DNA of 14,371 bases from Spirochaetales bacterium (GTDB lineage: Bacteria; Spirochaetota; Spirochaetia; B11-G9), in the NCBI GenBank assembly GCA_027077185.1, contig JALTGJ010000061.1, positions 1 through 14,371 of the forward strand, in the 5' to 3' direction. A model generated the notes under the pieces. That model ran no database searches. It was not told where the DNA came from and saw only the letters and a list, made by a program, of their open reading frames with translations. Positions 7,344-13,243 of the stretch are shown here, one piece after another (the first letter of the stretch is position 1; each line of letters starts with the position of its first letter). Both the position numbers and the translations under genes were made by a program.

Positions 7344-7760
7344 TTAGAAAGATGATATTGCATCCAGCCCTGATTTTTCAACAATCTCCAGACCGTGGTC
7401 TATATCTTCCACTTTGAAAATAATTACAACGCTGCCCTTTTCATTTATAAGGGAAGAATACAGATATTCAATATTTACTCCGTTACGGTTAAATATATCC
7501 ATAACCTTCATAAGTCCGCCGGGTTCATCATCAAGAATTATACCAATTACCTCTGTAAGCTTTGCAGTAAACTCTGCATTTTTAAGAACTTTCATTCCTT
7601 CATCAGGTTTATCTACAATTATTCTTAATATTCCAAAATCTGCAGTATCAGCTATTGAAATTGCTCTTAAATTAATTCCGGCATTTGCTATAGTTTTTGT
7701 AACTTCTGCCAGTCTGCCTGTTGTATTTTCTAAAAATACTGATATTTGTTTTACTTTCAT
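7344..7760 (-). CDS. Tandem ACT-domain protein (PaaK-associated)
   Basis: 138 residues made of two ACT domains (about 4-66 and 70-136). Each has the glycine turn that usually contacts an amino acid ligand: FLENTTGRLAEV (9-20) and LDDEPGGLMKVM (76-87). There is no catalytic domain. Proteins of this form (COG4747-like) are regularly encoded beside phenylacetate-CoA ligases in anaerobes and archaea and are thought to bind amino acids. Here the ATG overlaps the paaK stop (ATGA, 7757-7760), with GGGGGA just upstream, so it is the last gene of the operon. A sensor or allosteric partner role is inference. The gene is followed by a bidirectional terminator. Confidence 0.9.
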   Translation of the reverse strand: MKVKQISVFLENTTGRLAEVTKTIANAGINLRAISIADTADFGILRIIVDKPDEGMKVLKNAEFTAKLTEVIGIILDDEPGGLMKVMDIFNRNGVNIEYLYSSLINEKGSVVIIFKVEDIDHGLEIVEKSGLDAISSF

Positions 7761-9076
7761 ATTTCCCCCGCTTTTGGTAAATCTCTTTTATCTATTACTC
7801 TTTTAGCTTTTCCCATACTTCTTGCAATCGATTTTGGTTCTACAAGTTTTATATTAAGTGCTATTCCAAGCTGCTGTTTCATTTCATTATAAATCTGTTT
7901 TCTTATAAGCTCCATATCCTTTGTTTCATCGGAGAAAAAGGATTCTTCCACTTCAACCTGCAGTTCTACATTATCCAGCTGGCTGGATTCCCGGTCAATA
8001 ATAATCTGATAGTGAGGTTCTGTGTTTTCTATTTTCATCAGAATATTTTCTATCTGTGAGGGGAATACATTTACACCCTTTAGTATAAGCATATCATCAT
8101 TTCTTCCCAAAAGGCGGTGCATTTTTATTGTAGTCCTGCCGCAGGAACATTTGTCCCTGAATAACCATGTAATATCTCTTGTTCTATACCTTATTAATGG
8201 TGTGCCCTCCCTTGAAAGGGTGGTAAAAACCAATTCGCCCTTTTCTCCCTCAGGAAGAACTTTACCTGTTTCAGGGTTAATTATTTCCGGATAGAAAAAG
8301 TCCTCATTAATATGTAGTCCATTTTGTGCTTCACACTCACAGGAGACCCCTGGACCAATAATTTCAGTCAGTCCATATATATCATATGCCTTCAAGTTTA
8401 GTTTCTTTTCTATTTCCACTCTCATATTATCTGACCAGGGTTCCGCTCCAAAAATACCTGCTTTAAGATCAAAATTACGAAAGTCCAGACCGTTTTCCTT
8501 TGCAACTTCCGCCATAAAAAGAGAGTAGGAAGGAGTACATGTTAATATAGTAGATTTAAAGTCCTGCATATATTGCAATTGTTTTTGTGTATTACCGGAA
8601 GAAATTGGTATAACTGTTGCTCCAAGAGGGCCTCCACCATGATGGACACCTAGCCCTCCGGTAAATAAGCCGTATCCGTATGCATTTTGTATTGTGTCAG
8701 TTTTATCGGCGCCTGCCATAGCAAGACATCTTGCCATTACCTCAGACCAAAGAGTTCTGTCATTTTCTGTATAGCCTGCAACAACAGGTGTTCCTGTTGT
8801 TCCTGATGATGTATGTATTTCCACAATATTATCCAGACTGGTTGAAAGCAGTCCATACGGAAATGTCCCCCTCATTTCATCCTTAGTAGTAAAGGGGAGT
8901 TTGCTTATATCTGAGAGAGCTTTAATATCCTCAGGTTTTATTCCCAGTTCATCAAATTTCTTTTTGTAGAAAGGAACTTTCCCGTAAACCCTTTTTACAA
9001 GATCCTTTAAACGCTCCAGCTGCAGCTCCTGCATTTGCTTAATGCTCATGGTTTCAATTTTTTTATTATATATCAC
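7757..9076 (-). CDS. paaK: Phenylacetate-CoA ligase family protein (copy 1)
   Basis: 439-residue adenylate-forming ligase of the PaaK type, expected to join an aryl or arylacetic acid to CoA with ATP going to AMP and PPi, or to run in reverse. Motifs seen are the P-loop TSSGTTGTP (89-97), FGAEPWS (209-215), YGLTE (234-238), RYRTRD (296-301), CECE (246-249) with CSCG (310-313) as a likely structural metal site, GVNVFPSQIE (334-343), and a C-terminal domain with MGKAKRV holding the probable adenylation lysine. The start is GTG at 9076, supported by GGAGG 6 nt upstream and by the family-typical beginning YNKKIETMS. The acyl-pocket segment reads VHHGGG (144-149), where the neighbouring paralogue has LHYGAE, so substrate choice may differ. 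The gene is coupled to the ACT gene by a 4-bp overlap. Confidence 0.92.
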   Translation of the reverse strand: MIYNKKIETMSIKQMQELQLERLKDLVKRVYGKVPFYKKKFDELGIKPEDIKALSDISKLPFTTKDEMRGTFPYGLLSTSLDNIVEIHTSSGTTGTPVVAGYTENDRTLWSEVMARCLAMAGADKTDTIQNAYGYGLFTGGLGVHHGGGPLGATVIPISSGNTQKQLQYMQDFKSTILTCTPSYSLFMAEVAKENGLDFRNFDLKAGIFGAEPWSDNMRVEIEKKLNLKAYDIYGLTEIIGPGVSCECEAQNGLHINEDFFYPEIINPETGKVLPEGEKGELVFTTLSREGTPLIRYRTRDITWLFRDKCSCGRTTIKMHRLLGRNDDMLILKGVNVFPSQIENILMKIENTEPHYQIIIDRESSQLDNVELQVEVEESFFSDETKDMELIRKQIYNEMKQQLGIALNIKLVEPKSIARSMGKAKRVIDKRDLPKAGEI

Positions 9077-9090
9077 TTACTTCCTCCTCT
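9077..9090 (-). promoter_or_regulatory. Strong ribosome-binding site deciding the GTG start of paaK copy 1
   Basis: AGAGGAGG on the minus strand (9090-9083) lies 6 nt before GTG. This supports the GTG over the ATG nine codons downstream. It sits in the 43-nt gap after the other paaK, the only non-overlapping junction of the operon. Confidence 0.7.
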
Positions 9091-9119
9091 AATTGCTTTC
9101 GGGCACTTTCCTTAAATTT

Positions 9120-10427
9120 TTATTCCCTTCTTTCATCCACAACTCGAATTGCCTTTCCCTCCTGTACAGGAAGAACCCCAGGTTCATGAAGTTCGACTGT
9201 AGGGCTTATGGTTATTGAAGCTCTTAAATTATCCACTATTCGTCGTTTTAATGCGTTCATATCTCTGGCATCATCTGAAAAAATGGAAGCTCCAACTTCG
9301 GTTTGCACTATCAGTCTGTCCAGTAATCCCTCTTTTTTTACAAGTATTCTGTAGTTAGTCCCAACTTCCGGCATTTTCATAATTACTTCTTCAATCTGAG
9401 ATGGAAATACATTAACTCCGTTTATTATAAGCATGTCATCGGTTCTGCCTTTAATTCGGCTGATTCTTCTGGAAATACGTCCACAGGAACAGGGCGCAGG
9501 TATAATTGATGTCAGATCCCGGGTTCTGTATCTTAAAATTGGAGTTGCATCTCTAATAAGTATAGAAAGAACAAGTTCCCCTGTTTCTCCTTCAGGTAGT
9601 TCTTTCAGAGTATCTTTATCAATAATTTCCATATAGTAGGAATCTTCCCAAAGATGCATACCCGATTTTTTTTCACATTCAAATGCGACACTGGGGCCAT
9701 TCATTTCTGATAGTCCATATGAATTGTATGCATCAATTCCGAATAGCTTTTCAATTTTTTGTCTTATTTCTTCAGAGTGGGGTTCTGCCCCGACAAGTGC
9801 TTTTTTAAGTTTAAAATCAGAAACTGAATATCCATAGTCTTTCATTTTTGAATAAAGATACAGCATATAGCTTGGTGTTGCATGTACTACTGTACTTTCG
9901 AAGTCTTTCATAAGTTGTAATTGTCGTTTTGTGTTGCCGCTGGAAGCAGGAATTACAAGCATACCAAGTTTTTCCGCCCCATAGTGAAGCCCTATTCCGC
10001 CTGTGAACAAACCATAGGTCATCATATTCTGAAAAATATCTTTTTTTGAACAGCCCACAGAAATAAGTGATCTTGTTGTTAGGTCTGTCCAGTTGTTCAG
10101 ATCGTTTTGTGTCTGATATATAACTGTTGGTGTTCCTGTTGTTCCACTGGATGCATGCATTCTTACGACATTTTCTTTGTCTACAGCCATTAACCCATAA
10201 GGATACGCTTCTCTTAGGTCTTCTTTGGTAGTAAAAGGTATTTTTTTGATATCCGAAAGATATTTTAGGTCTTTTGCACTTGTTATTCCTACAGAACTGA
10301 GCCTTTTTTTGTAAAAGGGAGTTTTTAAGGCATTAGCTATAGTTCTTTTATAACGTAAAAGCTGAAGCGCTTCCAATGCTTCTCTGTCCATAGTTTCTAT
10401 TTCTTTGTCATGGTAAAGATCTGTCAT
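9120..10427 (-). CDS. Phenylacetate-CoA ligase family protein (copy 2)
   Basis: 435-residue PaaK-type ligase, clearly homologous along its length to the neighbouring downstream copy but not a recent duplicate. It has the P-loop ASSGTTGTP (92-100), VGAEPHS (212-218), YGLSE (237-241), a Cys at 251 and CSCG (313-316), RYRTRD (299-304), GVNVFPSQIE (337-346) and EGKAIRV (423-429) with the probable catalytic Lys425. All core motifs are intact. Around the acyl pocket it reads QNMMTYGLFTGG (133-144), where the other copy has QNAYGYGLFTGG. The ATG overlaps the aminotransferase stop (ATGA, 10424-10427) and GAAGGC lies upstream. Acid specificity (phenylacetate, indoleacetate or other aryl acids) cannot be told from the sequence. 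Confidence 0.92.
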   Translation of the reverse strand: MTDLYHDKEIETMDREALEALQLLRYKRTIANALKTPFYKKRLSSVGITSAKDLKYLSDIKKIPFTTKEDLREAYPYGLMAVDKENVVRMHASSGTTGTPTVIYQTQNDLNNWTDLTTRSLISVGCSKKDIFQNMMTYGLFTGGIGLHYGAEKLGMLVIPASSGNTKRQLQLMKDFESTVVHATPSYMLYLYSKMKDYGYSVSDFKLKKALVGAEPHSEEIRQKIEKLFGIDAYNSYGLSEMNGPSVAFECEKKSGMHLWEDSYYMEIIDKDTLKELPEGETGELVLSILIRDATPILRYRTRDLTSIIPAPCSCGRISRRISRIKGRTDDMLIINGVNVFPSQIEEVIMKMPEVGTNYRILVKKEGLLDRLIVQTEVGASIFSDDARDMNALKRRIVDNLRASITISPTVELHEPGVLPVQEGKAIRVVDERRE

Positions 10428-11614
10428 TTGCCTGCCTTCTTTAATCCCAGTTTTTCAGCTGTTTTTCTAAATCCGGTTAACGAACCCTCTATAACAGAAT
10501 CGTCTACACAATATGCAATTCTAAAGTATCCTGGCAGACTAAATCCCCTTCCGGGTACAACCAGAATCCTTTCTTCTTTTAGAAGATCAACTATTTTCAT
10601 GTCATTACCACCGGGAGCTTCTACAAAGAAATAGAAGGTTCCTTCTGGAATTCTAAACTTATAACCAAACTCTGCCAATTTTTCTGCCAGAAGATCGCGT
10701 TTTTTTCTGTACAGTTCAATTTCTACACTAACACCCTGAAGCTCTGCAATCGTTCTCTGCATTAAAGCAGGAGCATTTACATAACCCAAAATTCTATTAC
10801 ATAAAATTATACCATTAATAAGGTTATCAAAATCTTCTGCTTCCGGGTTAACTGCCAGCCAGCCTATTCTTTCCCCTGGTATGGACAGATCTTTAGAGTA
10901 GGATGTACATACAATTGAATTTTTATATGCATCCATAACAGAAGGAACCTTTAGATTATCGTATACAATTTTACGATAAGGTTCGTCGCTTATTAAATAT
11001 ATTGTTCGTCCTGTTTCTTTGCTTTTTCTCTTAAGCATTGAGGCTAAATTTGATATTGTTTCTTTAGGGTATATTCTTCCAGATGGATTATTTGGGGAGT
11101 TTATAATTACAGCAGCTGTTTTTTTTGTAATTGCAGCTTCTATTTTCTTAATATCAAGATTAAAATCAGTAAGCCCATCAACAAGATCCAGTTCTCCTCC
11201 ATGGTTATCACAGTAAAATTTATACTCCATAAAACATGGAATAGAAGCAATAATTTTATCACCGGAATTTATTATTGTTTTAAGAACTGTATTTAAAGCA
11301 CCTCCTGCACCGCTTGTCATAACAATATTATTGGCTGTAACAGTTGTTTTCTGTTCTAAAGATATATATGCAGCAACCTTCTCCCTTACATTCAGGTAGC
11401 CTGCATTAGGCATGTATCTGTGCATATGGTGATCTGCAGCTTTTTCTAAAAGAACATTTGTGAAATTTTCAGGAGGATCCATTGCAGGATTTCCCAGAGA
11501 GAAATCGTAAACATTTTCTTCGCCAAACTCCTTTTTTAGTTTTGCTCCAGTTTCAAACATTTTACGAATAAAGGAAGATGAATCCATCATCCCAAGAATT
11601 TTTTTCGATATCAT
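10424..11614 (-). CDS. PLP-dependent aminotransferase, class I/II
   Basis: 396-residue fold-type I aminotransferase. Key points are GAGGA (102-106) for phosphate contact, NSPNNPSGR (172-180), ISDEPY (208-213) with Asp210 facing the pyridine nitrogen, SYSKDLSIPGERIGW (238-252) with the Schiff-base Lys241, and YFRIAYC (363-369) with Arg365 for the substrate carboxylate. The length and all catalytic residues are normal. As first gene of an operon with two aryl-CoA ligases and an ACT protein, it may transaminate aromatic amino acids to aryl-pyruvates; that specificity is inferred from context, not seen. The start ATG has GAGG 8 nt upstream and a TATAAT box 34 nt before it. Confidence 0.92.
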   Translation of the reverse strand: MISKKILGMMDSSSFIRKMFETGAKLKKEFGEENVYDFSLGNPAMDPPENFTNVLLEKAADHHMHRYMPNAGYLNVREKVAAYISLEQKTTVTANNIVMTSGAGGALNTVLKTIINSGDKIIASIPCFMEYKFYCDNHGGELDLVDGLTDFNLDIKKIEAAITKKTAAVIINSPNNPSGRIYPKETISNLASMLKRKSKETGRTIYLISDEPYRKIVYDNLKVPSVMDAYKNSIVCTSYSKDLSIPGERIGWLAVNPEAEDFDNLINGIILCNRILGYVNAPALMQRTIAELQGVSVEIELYRKKRDLLAEKLAEFGYKFRIPEGTFYFFVEAPGGNDMKIVDLLKEERILVVPGRGFSLPGYFRIAYCVDDSVIEGSLTGFRKTAEKLGLKKAGK

Positions 11615-11647
11615 TTTAAGAACCTCAGTTTTTAATGTTTTATGCTG

Positions 11648-11686
11648 ATTATATTAAATCATAAAATTAAATAGCTTTACAGTAAA
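11648..11686 (-). promoter_or_regulatory. Promoter of the aminotransferase/PaaK operon with a small palindrome
   Basis: A perfect TATAAT lies at 11653-11648 on the minus strand, about 34 nt before the ATG. The -35 is weak. The odd palindrome TTTACAGTAAA (11676-11686) sits just upstream of the -35 zone, where an operator or activator site could lie. It is shared with the divergent gene on the other side. Confidence 0.5.
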
Positions 11687-11701
11687 ATATTAAAAAAATA
11701 G

Positions 11702-11730
11702 TTAACATTTTAGAATTTAAATATTACATT
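11702..11730 (+). promoter_or_regulatory. Candidate promoter of the rhodanese gene
   Basis: TTAACA (11702-11707), a 17-bp spacer and TACATT (11725-11730) lie upstream of the exported rhodanese gene, in the 146-bp divergent region. Confidence 0.4.
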
Positions 11731-11750
11731 ATTACTAATGAAATGAATCA

Positions 11751-11755
11751 GGGAG
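11751..11755 (+). promoter_or_regulatory. Ribosome-binding site deciding the rhodanese start
   Basis: GGGAG lies 5 nt before ATG 11761. The in-frame ATG at 11743 has no such site and would place the Shine-Dalgarno inside the coding region. Confidence 0.7.
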
Positions 11756-11760
11756 ATATT

Positions 11761-12468
11761 ATGGATATAAAAAAAGGATCACTTGTGCTTTTTATAATTT
11801 TATCTGCTGCCGCTGTACTTTACAGCGCTGGAAGAAGTGAGACTGAGAAAGCGCTGGAGTCTTCTAAGACTCTTACATCCGGTACAATTAAAAATGGATT
11901 AAGAGTTATTCCAATAGAAACTAATAGTAAGGAGTATAATATTACTGTGTATAGAGGAGACTATATTGTACTGAAACCTGATGATGGAAAAAGCCATAGG
12001 CTAAATATTCCTTCACTTGACGTAAATACAGTAATTCCAATACCTGAAAATGAAAAACCCTATATAAAAATGAAGGAAACAGGTGTTGTAGAGTTTAGTA
12101 TTGATGAAACAAAGGGTTCTATTAAGGTAGTTGATTTTTTAGGTCCAAGGTACTGGGAGGTCAATTCGAAAGAAGGAGCCGATCTTATAAAGAATATTAA
12201 GCCCTTTATCCTTGATGTTAGAACAGATGGTGAATATGCAGAAGGTCATTTAAAGGATTCGTATCTTTTACCGGTGCAGATTCTTTCAGAAAAAATCAGT
12301 TTAATAGAAAAGTATAAAGATCAGGATATTCTTATCTACTGCCGTTCAGGAAACAGAAGTACAGTTGCTTCAAAAATTCTACTGGATGCAGGGTTTACCA
12401 ATGTATATAATCTTCGCTATGGCATTAAAGGGTGGGCAGCTGATGGTTACCCTGTAGTACTTGACTAG
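11761..12468 (+). CDS. Exported rhodanese-domain protein with N-terminal cupredoxin-like domain
   Basis: 235 residues from ATG 11761. A signal peptide (KK, then a hydrophobic stretch to about residue 20, likely cleaved after LYSA) sends it across the membrane; there is no lipobox Cys. Residues about 45-125 form a beta-rich domain (EYNITVYRGDYIVLKPDD at 58-75, SHRLNIP at 78-84, EFSIDETKGSIKVV at 111-124) that resembles a cupredoxin fold, but it lacks the usual Cys ligand. Residues about 135-235 are a single rhodanese domain with LDVRTDGEYAEGHL (151-164) and the active-site loop CRSGNRS (194-200), with Cys194 as the persulfide-forming residue. It probably handles sulfane sulfur or thiols in the periplasm. 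The rhodanese call is firm; the cupredoxin likeness is moderate. Confidence 0.88.
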   Translation: MDIKKGSLVLFIILSAAAVLYSAGRSETEKALESSKTLTSGTIKNGLRVIPIETNSKEYNITVYRGDYIVLKPDDGKSHRLNIPSLDVNTVIPIPENEKPYIKMKETGVVEFSIDETKGSIKVVDFLGPRYWEVNSKEGADLIKNIKPFILDVRTDGEYAEGHLKDSYLLPVQILSEKISLIEKYKDQDILIYCRSGNRSTVASKILLDAGFTNVYNLRYGIKGWAADGYPVVLD

Positions 12469-12478
12469 AGAAAATAAT

Positions 12479-12512
12479 TCCATAGAGACAAGGCATGCCT
12501 TGTCTCTATGGA
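12479..12512. repeat. Perfect 34-bp palindrome after the rhodanese gene
   Basis: The arms, 17 nt each, meet without spacer at GCATGC and contain AGAGACAAGG / CCTTGTCTCT. It begins 10 nt after the rhodanese stop. As RNA it gives a long hairpin with a tiny loop, but no T-run follows on the plus strand (GATACAATCTC). It is therefore not a textbook terminator, though it may still act as one, as an RNA-stabilising hairpin, or as a dimer-protein site. Confidence 0.85.
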
Positions 12513-12583
12513 TACAATCTCACTGTTTAGTAAAATTGCAATTTTTATTATCTTTACGCTGTAATTAGTTCTCCATGGGCTAA

Positions 12584-12612
12584 TTGTTAGTTTGTTTTTA
12601 CTCTATTAGCAT
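12584..12612 (+). promoter_or_regulatory. Candidate promoter of the XRE regulator gene
   Basis: TTGTTA (12584-12589), a 17-bp spacer and TAGCAT (12607-12612) lie 28 nt before the ATG of the regulator. The match is partial. Confidence 0.3.
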
Positions 12613-12639
12613 TAGAATTATGGCTTTTAGAGGATAAAT

Positions 12640-12966
12640 ATGACTGAGATTCAGCGAATTTTATTAACTAATATAAAAAAATATCGATCCCGATTAAATT
12701 ATTCTCAAATGAAACTTGCAGAGCTATGTGGGGTTTCGACAAGTTTTATAGGTGAAATTGAGATAGGAAGAAAGTATCCCTCTGCCAAAACATTGGAAAA
12801 AATAGTAAAAGTACTGGAAGTTCAGCCCTATAAACTTTTTATGGACATAGATGATGTAGATGAGTTTAATAAAGAAGGGTTACTGAGTACCTTCAAGGAA
12901 AGTCTCCATGATCACATAGTAAGTGACCTGGAATCGGTTTATTCACAATTTACTAAAAAAGAATAA
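12640..12966 (+). CDS. Small XRE-family helix-turn-helix regulator
   Basis: 108 residues. The N-terminal half is an HTH_3 (Cro/C1-type) domain: LTNIKKYRSRLNYSQMKLAE leads into the recognition part CGVSTSFIGEIEIGRKYPS (about 30-48), then TLEKIVKVLEV (51-61). The C-terminal 45 residues are acidic and helical, without a recognised ligand domain; they may dimerise. The ATG is preceded by GAGGA with 6 nt spacing. It has no operon partner: a palindrome lies upstream and a 277-bp gap with an inverted-repeat element lies downstream, before the MACPF gene on the same strand. Regulation of itself or of that gene is possible but unproven. Confidence 0.88.
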   Translation: MTEIQRILLTNIKKYRSRLNYSQMKLAELCGVSTSFIGEIEIGRKYPSAKTLEKIVKVLEVQPYKLFMDIDDVDEFNKEGLLSTFKESLHDHIVSDLESVYSQFTKKE

Positions 12967-12993
12967 TATTTATGCCACTCTATTTTGGCTTCA

Positions 12994-13165
12994 CTTAAAA
13001 GCCTTTTGCGCTGTGTCAGATATTGAATTTATTAAGCACTTCTTCTCTAATATATGGGTCGTTCACTGGCGAAAAAAGCCTTAGGATGCATAGGCGAGCA
13101 GTGAGTTTGCGAACGACCAGCCAAAAACAAACCAATTCAATGTACATCGCAAAAGACTGCTTAAG
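12994..13165. repeat. Nested imperfect inverted-repeat element, about 170 bp
   Basis: Matching arms run from outside to centre. CTTAAAAGCCTTTTGCG (12994-13010) pairs with CGCAAAAGACTGCTTAAG (13148-13165). ATTGAATT (13022-13029) pairs with AATTCAAT (13134-13141), GGTCGTTC (13057-13064) with GAACGACC (13111-13118), CACTG (13064-13068) with CAGTG (13099-13103), and GCCT (13078-13081) with AGGC (13092-13095) around ATGCAT. The arms are collinear, so the whole segment can fold into one long bulged hairpin. It lies between the XRE and MACPF genes and contains no gene I can support. It could be a non-autonomous mobile repeat, a multicopy intergenic repeat, or a structured recombination site. Confidence 0.65.
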
Positions 13166-13173
13166 AATTTATC

Positions 13174-13201
13174 TTGACATCTGGACTTATCATGATATAT
13201 A
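13174..13201 (+). promoter_or_regulatory. Promoter of the MACPF gene
   Basis: A perfect TTGACA (13174-13179), a 16-bp spacer and TATATA (13196-13201) lie about 42 nt before the MACPF start. The palindrome ATCATGAT (13189-13196) lies between the boxes and could be an operator. Confidence 0.65.
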
Positions 13202-13243
13202 GCTTACAGCTCATTGTTATTATTAACATCAATAGGAGATTAA

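Noticed and set aside
11743..11760. Earlier ATG for the rhodanese protein
   Set aside because: No ribosome site precedes it. The GGGAG lies inside this stretch and serves ATG 11761, which also gives a normal signal peptide.
13057..13118. Integron attC site
   Set aside because: The folded shape is suggestive, but the ends (GGTCGTTC / GAACGACC) do not fit the RYYYAAC / GTTRRRY core sites, and no integrase is in the window.
13166..13243. Rho-independent terminator or riboswitch in the MACPF leader
   Set aside because: The leader after the likely start site is only about 36 nt and shows no stem with a T-run.
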